Positions 13,856-26,950 of a DNA stretch of 64,000 nt are shown here, piece by piece. Each line of letters opens with the position of its first letter. Within the stretch, counting starts at the first letter, position 1. Below the pieces are notes generated by a model. The model was not told where the DNA came from. It saw nothing but the letters and a program-made list of their open reading frames with translations, and ran no database searches. Both the position numbers and the translations under genes were made by a program. Origin of the DNA: Tragulus kanchil (taxonomy: Eukaryota > Chordata > Mammalia > Artiodactyla > Tragulidae); NCBI GenBank assembly GCA_022376925.1, contig JAIOJX010000025.1:144543301-144607300 (forward strand). Reading direction: 5' to 3'.

Positions 13856-15542
13856 CACTTTCACTGTCAACATTTACATTTATTTTTGAAAGGTAATGTT
13901 TGCAGTGATTTTTAATTCTGCAGATTGTGCTTTTAAAATTAAAAATATTTTTTAAAAGTAAAAAATTCAAAGTTCATAAAAATTTGCATAGTTATGCAAA
14001 TTCACTTCAAATTCCTTTATATAGCTTTCAAAACCTTGTCTATCCTACTCAAATGTATTTTCTATATGACTTTGACTTGTTCCTTTCTTAGTCAGTAGAC
14101 CTGACATACCAGATAACTTGCAGATCTATAATATGATGTGTGTTTTACTTACTCTTTTTCATAATAACCCATAATCTAGAATAATCCTTCTCCAAGTACT
14201 ATTTAGTGAAATGTTACTTATTTATGCTCTAGCACAAGTATCATTTTCTTCTTGCAGGTTTTCCAGAATTTCTCAGCTGTGTTATATCCTTTGTTTTTTT
14301 CAGTCCCTTCATTATCATATTTGGATTTATACTTTTACATTTTTTTGCATTATGTCTTTCTTCATCTTCTTTCCAGTGGTCCTCCTGCTACTCCTTTCCC
14401 TCTTCTTCCTTCTTTAATTCAAGAATCTTGCCATATATGTCTGTCACATCTCCTATGACCACAGTATGCATTGTTTTTATTCAAAACTGACTGTTGCTAA
14501 CACACTGGTGAAAAGAAGTATGTGAGTTGATCAAATTTAATATGTCTTGAACGTATTAAACAGAATGACAGAGATTTCGTCTTCTTTGATTCTCCAAGAG
14601 GATCTAGTACTATTTGAGAAAGTATTTGCATTGCTAGACATTCAACTTCCTGTTTCCAAATAGACTTAACAATGCCATAGTCTACTCAAATGTACTTTCA
14701 TTGGAGAAGTTATATATAATAATTATCTTAGCAAGCAATAAGAAAAATTAAAAAGTATTTTTTTCAAGTTTTATACATTGTAATTTATAACTAACAGTTA
14801 AAATCAGTGTATTTACTCAGGCTGAACTTAAATCTTATTTTGCTTCTACCCAGTGATCATTACACCAGACATTAAGCATTTTGTAGGCTGGTAATGGCAG
14901 GAAGTTGTAGTATAGTCATCTAATTTTTCATTGTACTGTTCAACTTATTTTCCCTAAGAGTTAACATTTCAACTTAGAGCTTCCCTTCAGAGAAGAATGA
15001 GTCTTCCATGTAGAAACATGATGAAGCACATTTTTTTGACAATAGATATCACCTATCATTTTATGGGTTTGGATTAAGGAAAATTGACATATATGTGTTT
15101 TTGATTGTGCAATATTAGTAAATCATGGAAATATTGTCATCTTAAATTTGAGTAATGAGCTCCTTATGTAAGCATATATGCATAATTGAATATGCTAGTT
15201 GAAATTTATTTTCATTCCCTATTGAATGAATATTTCTCAAAAATGCTTGATCGCTTTTGATTATATGGTTAAACTTTTTTTGGAATTAGTATTACTTTTA
15301 TTAAGTTACTGTGTGTCAGTTTTATATTGCTAAGAAGTTAATATTTGTTTTGTTAATGAGTGTAAATTCTTTTAGATTTCAAAATATTTCTAATAAACAT
15401 GGAAGAAAACAGATAACATTCAAGCAATATGTATAAACATTTATAAAGTAAGGTTTTTTCTTTTTCCGGAGGGTGGGGAGAAATAGCTATGGTTTTGCTG
15501 TTTGGAATGAGGAAAAATTACTGAATGGGAAACTGTTGTTTT

Positions 15543-17601
15543 ATAATCAGCAATGGCATTATAGGCTTATGTGCCAATTAATTATTAAAAGAGTGCCACA
15601 AGACATTTTAAACATTTGGCATGTGCCAAACATGTAAAACTCTAAAAATATTTAAAGTCAAACAGTAAAAATACTTAAATGAGAAAACATGGAAATATGC
15701 AAAATGAAATGTAGATTAATATAAATTTGTAAATTAGATGTGGAGTAAAATTTGAAGTTAGAATTTGTGATAAGTGAATATTTAACAGATGAGAAGATAT
15801 AAAAATTTTATAAAGATGTTATAGTGCCTTGGGTAGGCTATTATGAGGGAAAAAGCACAATAATAGCCTGTGATTTACTTTGGGCAAAGATTGAATTTAA
15901 ATTATCTTTCAGATATATAATTAAGAATAGTTAAAGTAGAAGCAGTAATTCCAAGATGAATGGCATTCAAAGTCTAATACTAATCTTTATTTATAGTGTA
16001 GAAATAAAGCAAATATAAAATAAACCTTCAAATATGATTTGGGAAGGATATATTAAACATTTACTGGAGAAAATTATGATGTCAGATCTTAAGGTGCCAG
16101 TTTCTTCAAAGTAAATCAATGTCCTAAGTTCAGAATTTTACTTCAGCAATAATAGAAAAAGTAGTTTTAGAGTATATTTGTGCTAGATATGAATTAAATT
16201 TAATTTAAATATAACAAATAAGAATTTTCCATGTAACTTGTAAGGAAAAATTTTACTTACATAAACCATTTATAGAATATTTTTCCATGTTGTGATTTTC
16301 TTTTAAATGTTTAGTGGAACATGAGTCATATCACAAAATTATAATCTTGGATATCAATGATATAAATTGCGACACCTTAATCAACCTCATTTCCAATATT
16401 GTGAAGCATAGGGAAGTTATTGTTGGAGGATACATAACCTTGTCAAGATAAATATATTCTTTCCAAGTGATAGGGTAACAGGCACAAATGTCTGCCATAT
16501 TCTGATAATCATTGGTGAAAGTTAGAAACTATCTTTCAGTGGTAATTTTCAAAACATTGAATGTGTTTCATAATCAGCAATGGCATTATAGGCTTATGTG
16601 CCAATTAATTATTAAAAGAGTGCCACAAGACATTTTAAACATTTGGCATGTGCCAAACATGTAAAACTCTAAAAATATTTAAAGTCAAACAGTAAAAATA
16701 CTTAAATGAGAAAACATGGAAATATGCAAAATGAAATGTAGATTAATATAAATTTGTAAATTAGATGTGGAGTAAAATTTGAAGTTAGAATTTGTGATAA
16801 GTGAATATTTAACAGATGAGAAGATATAAAAATTTTATAAAGATGTTATAGTGCCTTGGGTAGGCTATTATGAGGGAAAAAGCACAATAATAGCCTGTGA
16901 TTTACTTTGGGCAAAGATTGAATTTAAATTATCTTTCAGATATATAATTAAGAATAGTTAAAGTAGAAGCAGTAATTCCAAGATGAATGGCATTCAAAGT
17001 CTAATACTAATCTTTATTTATAGTGTAGAAATAAAGCAAATATAAAATAAACCTTCAAATATGATTTGGGAAGGATATATTAAACATTTACTGGAGAAAA
17101 TTATGATGTCAGATCTTAAGGTGCCAGTTTCTTCAAAGTAAATCAATGTCCTAAGTTCAGAATTTTTACTTCAGCAATAATAGAAAAAGTAGTTTTAGAG
17201 TATATTTGTGCTAGATATGAATTAAATTTAATTTAAATATAACAAATAAGAATTTTCCATGTAACTTGTAAGGAAAAATTTTACTTACATAAACCATTTA
17301 TAGAATATTTTTCCATGTTGTGATTTTCTTTTAAATGTTTAGTGGAACATGAGTCATATCACAAAATTATAATCTTGGATATCAATGATATAAATTGCGA
17401 CACCTTAATCAACCTCATTTCCAATATTGTGAAGCATAGGGAAGTTATTGTTGGAGGATACATAACCTTGTCAAGATAAATATATTCTTTCCAAGTGATA
17501 GGGTAACAGGCACAAATGTCTGCCATATTCTGATAATCATTGGTGAAAGTTAGAAACTATCTTTCAGTGGTAATTTTCAAAACATTGAATGTGTTTCATA
17601 A
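15543..17601 (+). repeat. Tandem duplication 5 (15543-16572 and 16570-17601)
   Basis: Offset is 1,027 bp, becoming 1,028 after one extra T near 17163. The copies overlap by 'ata' at the junction. AT-rich unit with no recognisable element. Confidence 0.92.
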
Positions 17602-17797
17602 ACGGAAATTAATAGCCTCAGTAACAGAGTGTATTTCAAATAAGAGGAACATACTGAAAATCCTTTTTAAAAAATAAAATTTCACGTTGTTTTAGTATTC
17701 ATTATTCACCTGTCACTTTCTTAAGGAAAGTGTGCATCTATTTTAAGGGGAGTGTCTTATTAGTTCCCTAAATATGGAAGTGAGAGGTGTGAGAGTT

Positions 17798-19937
17798 GAG
17801 CATATGGTTTGTTTCTCAGTTTTGAAGAAATTAAAGAAATAAAGGAATTGGTGAATGACAAACACACACGGGTACACTTGCATGATGACATAACATCAGA
17901 AAATAATTTATGCTGTTGTTAATGCTCTCAACCAGCTTACAACATGAATATTATTCTCTAATACATTGAAAGAAACTGAGATTCAGGGAACTTTGTAAAC
18001 TTGCCTAGCACCAGAATGTTCAGTCAGCGTGCTTTAAAGTCCTTTGCTGTTACTTTCAAAAGAAAGTCTGGCTCTGTGTGTGTGTGTGTGTGTGTGCCTA
18101 CATGTTTCCAGAATATCGCATATAACACATATCACATTTTGCAGAGTATTTTACTAGTGAGTATACCTTCTGGCGTCCATATTTTACTGCAAGTTGTTTT
18201 AAAAAGGTGATATTTTAGATTTATAGCCACATTCTCCTTATTTGACTCATAGTGTTAGTACAGAGCTTTGTACTACAAAAGGCTAAAGAAATTCTTTAGA
18301 GTTGGAAATATATGTTGAAATTAACTTGTCAAGGGCTTTTTATCATTAGTAGATCTTTTTTATCAGTAATCATTTTGTCCATATGTAACATAATGAGTCC
18401 TTTTGTCTTTTATTAGTTTTTCTTCTCCATGTGTTTTTAAAGAGCTATGTTTCTGAAATGACTGCCATGAAAATCCCTTTTATATGAAAACTGATTTGGT
18501 TTGGTTAATGACAACATGTAATTGGAAATAAGAAAATTATCCCAGAAAGTTTTCTTTCTTTTTTTCCTAAAGTCTTAGTATTGAAAGAGTAGTGGTTTAT
18601 CTTTCTATAGATTTTGAGCAGTCTTATCTGGAACATTATCCACTAAACTTTTAATTTTATATGTACCTCCAAATTAGCATATTATTGTGGATCCCTGAAT
18701 GAGAGGTCCATGGATCCTGAGCCTAGAGTGTGAGAAGCTGTTACTCTCCTCAAGTTAATAGCTTTTATTCCTCTGAATTCCTTTCCCCACCTCTGTCTAC
18801 ACAGTTGTGTACACAGTATACAGTACATGTTTGTACAATAAACATTAAGACAAAACTTCAGGAGTGAAGGAGAGTTTTTGGGGGGAGCATATGGTTTGTT
18901 TCTCAGTTTTGAAGAAATTAAAGAAATAAAGGAATTGGTGAATGACAAACACACACGGGTACACTTGCATGATGACATAACATCAGAAAATAATTTATGC
19001 TGTTGTTAATGCTCTCAACCAGCTTACAACATGAATATTATTCTCTAATACATTGAAAGAAACTGAGATTCAGGGAACTTTGTAAACTTGCCTAGCACCA
19101 GAATGTTCAGTCAGCGTGCTTTAAAGTCCTTTGCTGTTACTTTCAAAAGAAAGTCTGGCTCTGTGTGTGTGTGTGTGTGTGTGCCTACATGTTTCCAGAA
19201 TATCGCATATAACACATATCACATTTTGCAGAGTATTTTACTAGTGAGTATACCTTCTGGCGTCCATATTTTACTGCAAGTTGTTTAAAAAGGTGATATT
19301 TTAGATTTATAGCCACATTCTCCTTATTTGACTCATAGTGTTAGTACAGAGCTTTGTACTACAAAAGGCTAAAGAAATTCTTTAGAGTTGGAAATATATG
19401 TTGAAATTAACTTGTCAAGGGCTTTTTATCATTAGTAGATCTTTTTTATCAGTAATCATTTTGTCCATATGTAACATAATGAGTCCTTTTGTCTTTTATT
19501 AGTTTTTCTTCTCCATGTGTTTTAAAGAGCTATGTTTCTGAAATGACTGCCATGAAAATCCCTTTTATATGAAAACTGATTTGGTTTGGTTAATGACAAC
19601 ATGTAATTGGAAATAAGAAAATTATCCCAGAAAGTTTTCTTTCTTTTTTTCCTAAAGTCTTAGTATTGAAAGAGTAGTGGTTTATCTTTCTATAGATTTT
19701 GAGCAGTCTTATCTGGAACATTATCCACTAAACTTTTAATTTTATATGTACCTCCAAATTTGCATATTATTGTGGATCCCTGAATGAGAGGTCCATGGAT
19801 CCTGAGCCTAGAGTGTGAGAAGCTGTTACTCTCCTCAAGTTAATAGCTTTTATTCCTCTGAATTCCTTTCCCCACCTCTGTCTACACAGTTGTGTACACA
19901 GTATACAGTACATGTTTGTACAATAAACATTAAGACA
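17798..19937 (+). repeat. Tandem duplication 6 (17798-18852 and 18885-19937)
   Basis: Offset is about 1,087 bp with a 32-bp filler at 18853-18884. Copies differ by single-base length changes in T or A runs and one A/T change ('attagcat' versus 'atttgcat'). Each holds the same short (TG)n near 18077 and 19164 and a possible reverse MIR piece at about 17905-18025. Confidence 0.92.
18077..18096 (+). repeat. (TG)n microsatellite (second copy near 19164)
   Basis: About ten TG units; appears again in the duplicated copy. Too short to say more. Confidence 0.85.
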
Positions 19938-20594
19938 CATTCTTAAAATAATTCATTATTATAAATAATAAACAATCACTTTCTTATACTTTCTATAATT
20001 TTCTCCTTGCTTCATCAAGGTGAAAACACAGTATATCATATGAAATAAACTTATGGTTTTCACGAAGGCTAGACGTAAGCTGCTTAACAATTGCAATGCT
20101 CGTATTACACCATGGAAATAATTTTTTGACTCCTTCAAAAGGTACAGTACTATAACTAGGCTGATTTCCTTTTTAAACATCTTTCTTCTTCTTTCTCTTT
20201 GTCCCTGCATTCCTACTTTATGTGTCCATGCCTTTGCTTGGTTCTCTACTTATCACGATTGGGTAACATATTTAAGCAAGGCCTAGATATTTCCTAGGAA
20301 ACTTGTTATATTGTCCTGCTTCCTTAGCGCAAGTAATACTTCAAATCATGCTCATATGTCTTCTTGTTTATTTCTACTATAGAGAGAGGAAAGATCACCA
20401 ATGTTTGAGGCAAGCATTTGGTTTGAAATTCCTGCTGAGTAACATGTTTGGTTTTCCTTCTCAATAGACATGGAACAATGTCATCTCCTTGGTAGATTTG
20501 TATGGATAATTAAATCATATATTTGTATAATAATTAGAACAGTGCTTGGCATATGATAAGAACGGAAAAATATTAATTCTTCTCTTTATATTGA

Positions 20595-20720
20595 GGCTTT
20601 ATTTGCTATATATTTTCTCCCATGACAGTGGACATTGTGAGAAAAATTGTTTTACTTTAGTTACATTGTCAATAGAACCCACCATGGTAGATAGTATATA
20701 TTTTTGAAAGAATGAATAAT
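20595..20720 (+). repeat. L2 3'-end remnant
   Basis: 'ctcccatgacagtggacatt', 'ttactttagttacattgtc' and 'tttttgaaagaatgaataa' follow the order of the L2 3' end (stop/start dates, then gaatgaatgaa). Strongly diverged. Confidence 0.45.
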
Positions 20721-20749
20721 AACTTACCTACATGACTTCCAAAATTGTA

Positions 20750-20830
20750 CTGTATATATATACCTTATGCATATGTGTATGTGTGTGTGTTTGTGTGTAT
20801 TGTATATGTCTGTGTATGTGTGTGTATAGT
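20750..20830 (+). repeat. TA/TG-rich simple repeat
   Basis: Alternating TATA, TGTGTG and TGTATG units, an alternating purine-pyrimidine tract. No gene. Confidence 0.8.
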
Positions 20831-21549
20831 TATAGAGGGAAAAGAAAAAGAATAATTGATGTTGTGCAGGGACTCTTTGCTTATTAATGTATCAGTCAGT
20901 TTAAGTATCCTTGAGTATATATTATTATGTACCTATAAAAGAATGCAATTTTAAATTAGTAGCTTCTTTAAATTTTATTTTCAGAAAGAGGTATACATTA
21001 TGGCACTTATGACAGTTAAAAATAAGCTCTAAATTTTTTCTTATAAGTCAAAGTATTAATAAGGAAATGTTACACAGGAATCCTTTTCATTTTCACATAA
21101 TTTATGTCAACTACATTTTTCTTGTCAGTGCTTTCTCTATAAAAGCAAAGTGTTATGAGAGTGTCTTTATGAGCTAAGTTTTTCTGTCATACTGTGGTTT
21201 TCAAAAGAAGTTTGTTATATCTGCTGTTTCCAGATTTAGTTTCTTCTTAGCCTATCTATATATTAGCGACTTGCTAAATATTTTTGGTTTGAATTATCAA
21301 AGGATCTTGCTTCTTGAATAATCATGTTAAAGTAGCAGCAAAGGTATACCTATGACTGATCCATGTTGATATTTAACAGAAAACAACAAAATTCTGTAAA
21401 CCAATTATTTAATTAAAAATTAATTAAAGAAGTATAAGTAGGATAAAATTAAAATTGTTAAGGTACTTTAATACTTATTGTTCTGAACAATATGTATTTT
21501 TATGTACTGCATATAATACATGATGCATTTTATTGTATTTGATGCTCAT

Positions 21550-21722
21550 ATAACCATATAAATTATGTAATATTACTCTCCCAACATTAAGAGATAGGAA
21601 ACTAAGGAACTGAAGACTTAACTGACTTACCCTACACCTAGTACTAGTAGAGCTAGAAATTTAAATTAGATGATCTTGTTTCAGAATCTGTGTTCTTAAT
21701 TATCATGCTGTAGCTCTTAGTG
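21550..21722 (-). repeat. Probable MIR SINE (reverse)
   Basis: 'agagataggaaactaaggaa', 'ttaactgacttaccctacac' and 'ctagtagagctagaaatt' resemble the reverse complement of MIR's central part. Weak. Confidence 0.5.
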
Positions 21723-22831
21723 CCATCAAGTCAGATAAATCTGTGTAATTTTGCCTTATACTGGAGGGAAGTACTTCAGAAATATTTTAGAATGTGTTTT
21801 GATAGAATGAAAGTTGTTATAATCCTTAGTAAACTATCTATGTCTTTAATATTCCTTTCCAGAAAAACTTTAAATTTGTATTCAAAATCTAAAATGATTT
21901 TAAAATATATACCATTAATAATTATTTGCATAGAGACGAAGGGAGAGGGAAGGGAAGGAAGAAAGAAAAGGAAGACACAGTTTGTATTTGATTGATCAGT
22001 TTTAAAGATGCAAAAACAACATCTTCAAAACTGGGGTCATGTTCCTTCAATACTTTCACTTTCTGATATATATATATATGCACAGTTTGGTTCACTGAAA
22101 TAACTTCATGATGCTTAAAATTTTTGGTATCTTCCATATATATTTAACACTTTTAAACAAGATTCCTTATTTAAAGTTGTAAGATCCTAGAGCATAGGTT
22201 GCATAATTTTTTCAGTACTCTGTCCTATATTCTTAGCCCACTCCTTAGTGGGCTAAATGAATTGATTATGATTGAGCCTAATTATTGAACATAAATGAAC
22301 ATACATTTCACAAATTTAATTACAAAAATATTTGGAAAATAATATAGTTAATATGTAGAATAATTTCTGAATGAATCTTAGGTCCTGCAATGCAAGTAAG
22401 ACTCATAAATTTAAATGTTTTATTTACAAATATAGTGATCATAATGAATGATTTTTTTTAGTTTTCTATTATTGGTAAAAATTATATTTGTGGAAAATAT
22501 TTACTCAAACACCAAATATATTTGAACTTATTAACAAATGATACTGATTAATTATTATACTGATGTGGAGTAGTTTATCTATATGAATTTATCCAGTGAA
22601 ACTGATTTATTTCTTTCAGACAGCTTGGAGAATGGAAAGTAAACACTGTTGGTAATACATGCATTAATGATGTCCTTTAGGTTAGTTATTTATTTTTATA
22701 TATGGTATATGTATTCATTAAAATTAAAAAGGGTGGAGGTATACAGATGTTCTGGTCAGTAAGTGAACTTTCAAGGAAATGAGAAAACCTGTATTTGATA
22801 ACATTTTTTGTTTTGTTTGTTTTGTTTGCAG

Positions 22832-23056
22832 GATTCTGATTTGGTATATTGGTGTTTCTGTTTCGAAGAATAGTTCTCTTTGAGTTGTTTTGCTTTTAAA
22901 CATCAGTCTTGGAATACAGAAGAAGAATCAGAAAGACACGTATTTTATTTCAAGCTTCAGACACTCACTTTTGAGGCCCTCTTATGCCCGAGCGCCTGAC
23001 CATGTGGCCATCACAGCTACTAGTCTTCATGATGCTCTTAGCACCAATCATTCATG
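22832..23056 (+). CDS. ADGRL3: ADGRL3 first coding exon (latrophilin-3 signal peptide; 5' UTR plus 55 nt CDS)
   Basis: Seen: a T/G-rich tract of TTTG/TTTTG repeats ends in an AG at 22830-22831. It is followed by a 170-nt 5' UTR, an ATG at 23002, and 18 codons reading MWPSQLLVFMMLLAPIIH. One G remains (phase 1), followed by a GTAAGA donor starting at 23057. From memory, the family N-terminus is MWPSQLLIFMMLLAPIIH in ADGRL3, so this copy differs only by Ile to Val at residue 8. The peptide is a hydrophobic secretory signal for an adhesion GPCR that acts at synapses and binds teneurins and FLRTs. Start choice: an in-frame ATG at 22984 would add six residues (MPERLT), but its -3 base is C, while the 23002 ATG has A at -3. 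An in-frame TGA at 22972-22974 closes the frame upstream. The remaining coding exons lie beyond the window. The CDS portion is 23002-23056 and the first base of the next exon should complete an Ala or Gly codon. Confidence 0.88.
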
Positions 23057-23588
23057 GTAAGACTTTTAATTATATTTTTCTGTGACTCTTCATGTTGCCT
23101 CAGTTACTTACATTAGACCCATTCTTTTAAATGTTGCGCTATGAGTTTGCAGCTTTTTGCCTACTGTGTATTAGTAGCTATAAGTAATTAATTTGAGCTG
23201 CAATTAAAAGAATTTTAAGTTTTATATCTTAAAATACTATTTGAAATGTGTATCTAACCAAAGGTTTTTTTTTTTTCTCTTAAATGCATGTTTTATTTTT
23301 TATTACACGTAAGGAATATCATCTGAATTATTAACTGTATTATTTATCATGAACTTAATTTACCTATTTGGTTAAGTAAAGCAGCTTTTAATATAGTAAG
23401 ATGCCCATTTGAAGGAAAACACTGCCAAGTTCTACCTTCTCAAATCAAGTAATTACTTGTTTCTGAATGTTTACTACTCTGCTCAATCTTTAACACACAG
23501 AATCACAGTTAAAATACTTATTAAAGTCGAATTGTCATATTCCTTTCAATATAAAAAGAAAAAAATGCAACGCCAAAACAATATCTAC

Positions 23589-23865
23589 GGGCTTCCCTAG
23601 TGGTCCAGTGGGTAAAGACACCGCTTTGCAGTACAAGGGGCACCGGTTCGATCCCTGGCCTGGGAAGATCCCGCGCGCCGCAGAGCTGCTGGACCGATGT
23701 GTCCAACTACCGAGCCAATGCTCTGGAGCGCATGCGCCCAGAGCCGGCGCTCTGCAACGGAAGAGGCCACTTTAGTGGGAGGTCCACACAGGGCAAAGAA
23801 CAAAGACAAATAAATGAAAGACCAATAGAAGTGGCCAAAAAAAAAGAAAAAGAAAAACCTTTTAA
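23589..23865 (+). mobile_element. CHR-type SINE 533 bp downstream of the ADGRL3 exon
   Basis: Same subfamily as 6203: GGGCTTCCCTAGTGG head, B box GGTTCGATCC, 'gaccgatgtgtccaactacc', 'catgcgcccagagccggc' and a tail of 'gaaagaccaatagaagtggcc' plus A-rich sequence. It lies sense to ADGRL3 in the intron. A TSD is not clear. Confidence 0.88.
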
Positions 23866-25357
23866 AAAAAACCTACATATGCAGAAAGATATTTCTCTTG
23901 AAACATGTTAATAAACTCATAAAAGACTGTATACATTGTTCATGTAGACATCTTGGTATATATAGCATGAAAATGATAGTTAAAAAAATGATCTCCTTTT
24001 GCAGATTTTATAAAATATATAATTATTCAGTAAATAAGAACGACAGATTCTGTACCACTTAGTATAGTGTTCACTTAATCTCTCCAAAAATTGCCTAATT
24101 AAAGTCTATATAAATGTCTTTTTCCCAATTTAAAGTTTCCTAGTAATTATCATTGGTTTTTTACTAAGATGAAAATGCCATAATATAGTCACTGTCTCGT
24201 ATGTTAGTAGCAATTACAGCAAAGTAAAAAGGACACAGAGGTATTTGGTCACCACTTAGAGGAGGTCTTAGAGTATTATAGTTTAATAGGCAGCTGAGGA
24301 ATTTTTATCTTCTTCTGCTTACTTTTATTTTTCAGTTGACTGCAGACATTTATTGTCATTTGTTAGTGGTGCAATTCCAAATTTGAATCATAAGTTTCAA
24401 CGTGAATTGCATTCTGCTGTCAGAATAAAAATAGGATAAGATCACTTGTCTTGTTTTGATGTTTTCCATAAAGTTCCCCTAATTTAACACCTTTATTTCT
24501 ATGTTCTAGATAGTGCTTTAAAGAAAAAAAGGAAGTAAAATTATACAACCACCTCATTTTTAGCAACTAAATATGTCAAATATTTCAAAAATTTTCCTGA
24601 TTCTTATACTGATGCATCAGTTAAACATTCACATACTTGCACGTGTATAATATTTTGTGATATGGGGTAGTATAGGAATTATGTGACTTTAAACAAGTGC
24701 TTTTCTAATTATCAGTATATCTAAAAGATGATTCTAATTAGATTTTTTGATATTATAAAAATGCCTCATCCATAAGGTTATTTGAAGATTAAATAAATAG
24801 GTTATGTAAAATAATGTAGCAGAGCATGACATATTAAGTGATTAAACATGTTAATTTTCTTTTCACACTAGCTGTCCTTTAAGTGTATTTTTTTCCAGTA
24901 AACTGTAACAGCTAGGAATTAGCTAATCCTGAGAGCTTTTTAATTTGGTATTGATATTCAGAAAAAAAATACTCTTAAGTATATGTAGAATTTATGTTTA
25001 AAAAATCAGTCTAAAATTGTACTGTTAGAGCAAGGTAGGTTAAAAATAGCAGAAATACACATATTAAAAATACTCTCTTTTCAGAATTATAGTTTCTTCT
25101 CTCTGAAACCAGACACCTATTTCATATTTAACTGACCCCAAACATCACTGTCTTGCATTGATCATGGGTCTCGTGTTGAGACCTGCATTGAACAACGTAA
25201 ACGCACAAACATACATATGATCTCTCCAAGTAACTCTAAGAAGTATTTAAAAACATCTAATAAAGCTTCAAGACTATTGGCCCTGGTATATAAAAAATAG
25301 AAAATATTTTGGCTAGAAACCTAAAAATGTTTTCATTTTTTATGAAGTGAAACACAA

Positions 25358-25558
25358 GTGTTAGTTGCTCAGTCATGTCTTACTGTTTGTGAGACATGGA
25401 CTCAAGCCCACCAGTCTCCTCTGTCCATGGAGCTCTCCAGGCAAGAGTACTGGAATGTGTTGCCAGGCCTCCTTGAGGGGATTTTCCCAGCCCAGGGGTC
25501 AAACGGGAGTCTCCTGCATTGTGGGCACACTTTTTACCGCTGAGCTGCCAGGGGAGCC
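25358..25558 (-). mobile_element. Bov-tA SINE
   Basis: The + strand shows the reverse complement: 'tgttagttgctcagtcatgt', 'ctctgtccatggagctctcc', 'aggcaagagtactggaatg' and 'gctgagctgccaggggagcc'. Essentially full length. Confidence 0.88.
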
Positions 25559-26101
25559 CTCATTTTCTGTAAGCAACTTTATATTACCTTGATCCATATC
25601 AGGGCAAACAATATAGAAGTTTTCCACTTATAAACTTCATTCTTATTACTTTGTGTAAGCACTGTAAAACCTCATGCCTGAGAAAATGCAAGTCAGTTTT
25701 GGCTGCTTTCTATGAAAGTTTTTCTCCATTTCCTTTGTGATACCACTTCAAACTTGTAAATAAAGGACTCCATGTGAGCAGCCTTTTGGAGTTCAGCTTG
25801 GTCATAAACAGAAAGTATATGTGCCTTTGATCAGTGGAGAAACCTAATAGGATAGATATTTTTAGAAGCCCCACCATTCCTGACTTGATGGAATACCACA
25901 TAGCCTGAAACCAGAGAAGACTGAGATAAAGTGGATGTCTGAGTAATGGAAGTGCTCTTGTTTTCAAAACATCCCTGGATAGCAGGTCCTTGCCTGCTAT
26001 TGTTGAGACACCTAACTTCATCTGTCTTCCTGACCATAGAGAATTAACTTTTCTGGTTATGGCCTGAATTGGTGGACATTCCTCCAGAATAAATAATAAT
26101 G

Positions 26102-26300
26102 AGGGCTACTTTCCTGGTGGCTCAAACAGTAAAGAGCCCACCTGCAATGCAGGAGATGGGGTTTGATCCCTGGGTCGGGTAGATTCCCTGGAGAAGGGAA
26201 TGGCTACCCACTCCAGTATTTTTGCCTGGAGAATTCCAGGGACAGAAGAGCCTGGTGTGTTACAGTCCATGGAATCAGAGTTGAATCTGAGACAGCAATA
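26102..26300 (+). mobile_element. Bov-tA SINE (duplicated at 27300-27498)
   Basis: 'ctttcctggtggctcaaaca', 'gcaatgcaggagatgggg', 'ttgatccctgggtcgggtag' and 'ggagaagggaatggctaccc' follow Bov-tA through to 'cagtccatggaatcagagt'. The 27300 copy is part of tandem duplication 7, not a second insertion. Confidence 0.88.
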
Positions 26301-26624
26301 AAGACATAATGGTTCAATAGCCATAATCTTTAGATGTCTTGTTACAATTAATTATCACAGCAGTCTCATGGGTTTAGTATTACTTATTATTATAGTCATG
26401 ATCACTAACCTTTTATAGCAAAATTATTGGGGTACCAAGTGGCCAAAGGATTTGACTAAAGTTGCGCATGAGACCCAGAAGGTTTTAAAACAAAGGACTT
26501 AGCTTCTTGAGTTCTGATCTTTACTCTTCTCTGCAGAAAATCCTACCTCAATGCTCCTGGTTCTTGGTATCAAACAAGGTAGAAAGGTACATTTCTGCCT
26601 CTTCCATGTTCTGGGCATAGGCAG

Positions 26625-26950
26625 GCTGGGTTTTGAAGTTTAACAGACCTGAGATAAAATTTCAGCTCTACTGCCTACAAACTCTGTAACACATTACTTG
26701 GTAAACTAGTTAACAAGCAGTATTTATCATAGACTGTGAGCCAGACAACTGTGCTGGCTGCTAAAGCTATGGTAGTGAATAAAGGATTCTTAATTCTTCC
26801 CTCAAGCTTACAGTAATTTGGGAATTCTTAAGCCTACTTTTCATCTATAAGAACAAACACTTACTCCACATGGGGTTATTTTAAGAAATGAATGGAATGA
26901 TATATGTATAGTTTCTAACATAGTGCTTGGCTTACAGTAAATCTTCCTGT
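26625..26950 (+). repeat. MIR-like remnant (duplicated at 27823-28148)
   Basis: 'cagacctgagataaaatttc', 'agctctactgcctacaaact' and 'catagtgcttggcttacag' are in MIR order, with extra sequence between. Old and possibly two fragments. Confidence 0.5.

Larger units (their letters stand above)
1..22831 (+). other. ADGRL3: ADGRL3 5' intronic/upstream sequence
   Basis: AT-rich DNA without any supported exon, ending at the acceptor of the signal-peptide exon. It contains one BovB, two SINE types, MIR fragments and six tandem duplication pairs, listed separately. The open frames I checked here are short, start inside repeats or appear twice because of the duplications. That it is intron rather than promoter is inferred from the strong 3' splice site at 22831. 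Stretches such as 5265-6180, 9463-9890, 10560-11480 and 13870-15540 show nothing recognisable beyond AT-rich sequence. Confidence 0.7.

Noticed and set aside
18682..18978. 98-residue open frame on the - strand
   Set aside because: It crosses the junction filler of tandem duplication 6, so the frame exists only because of the junction.
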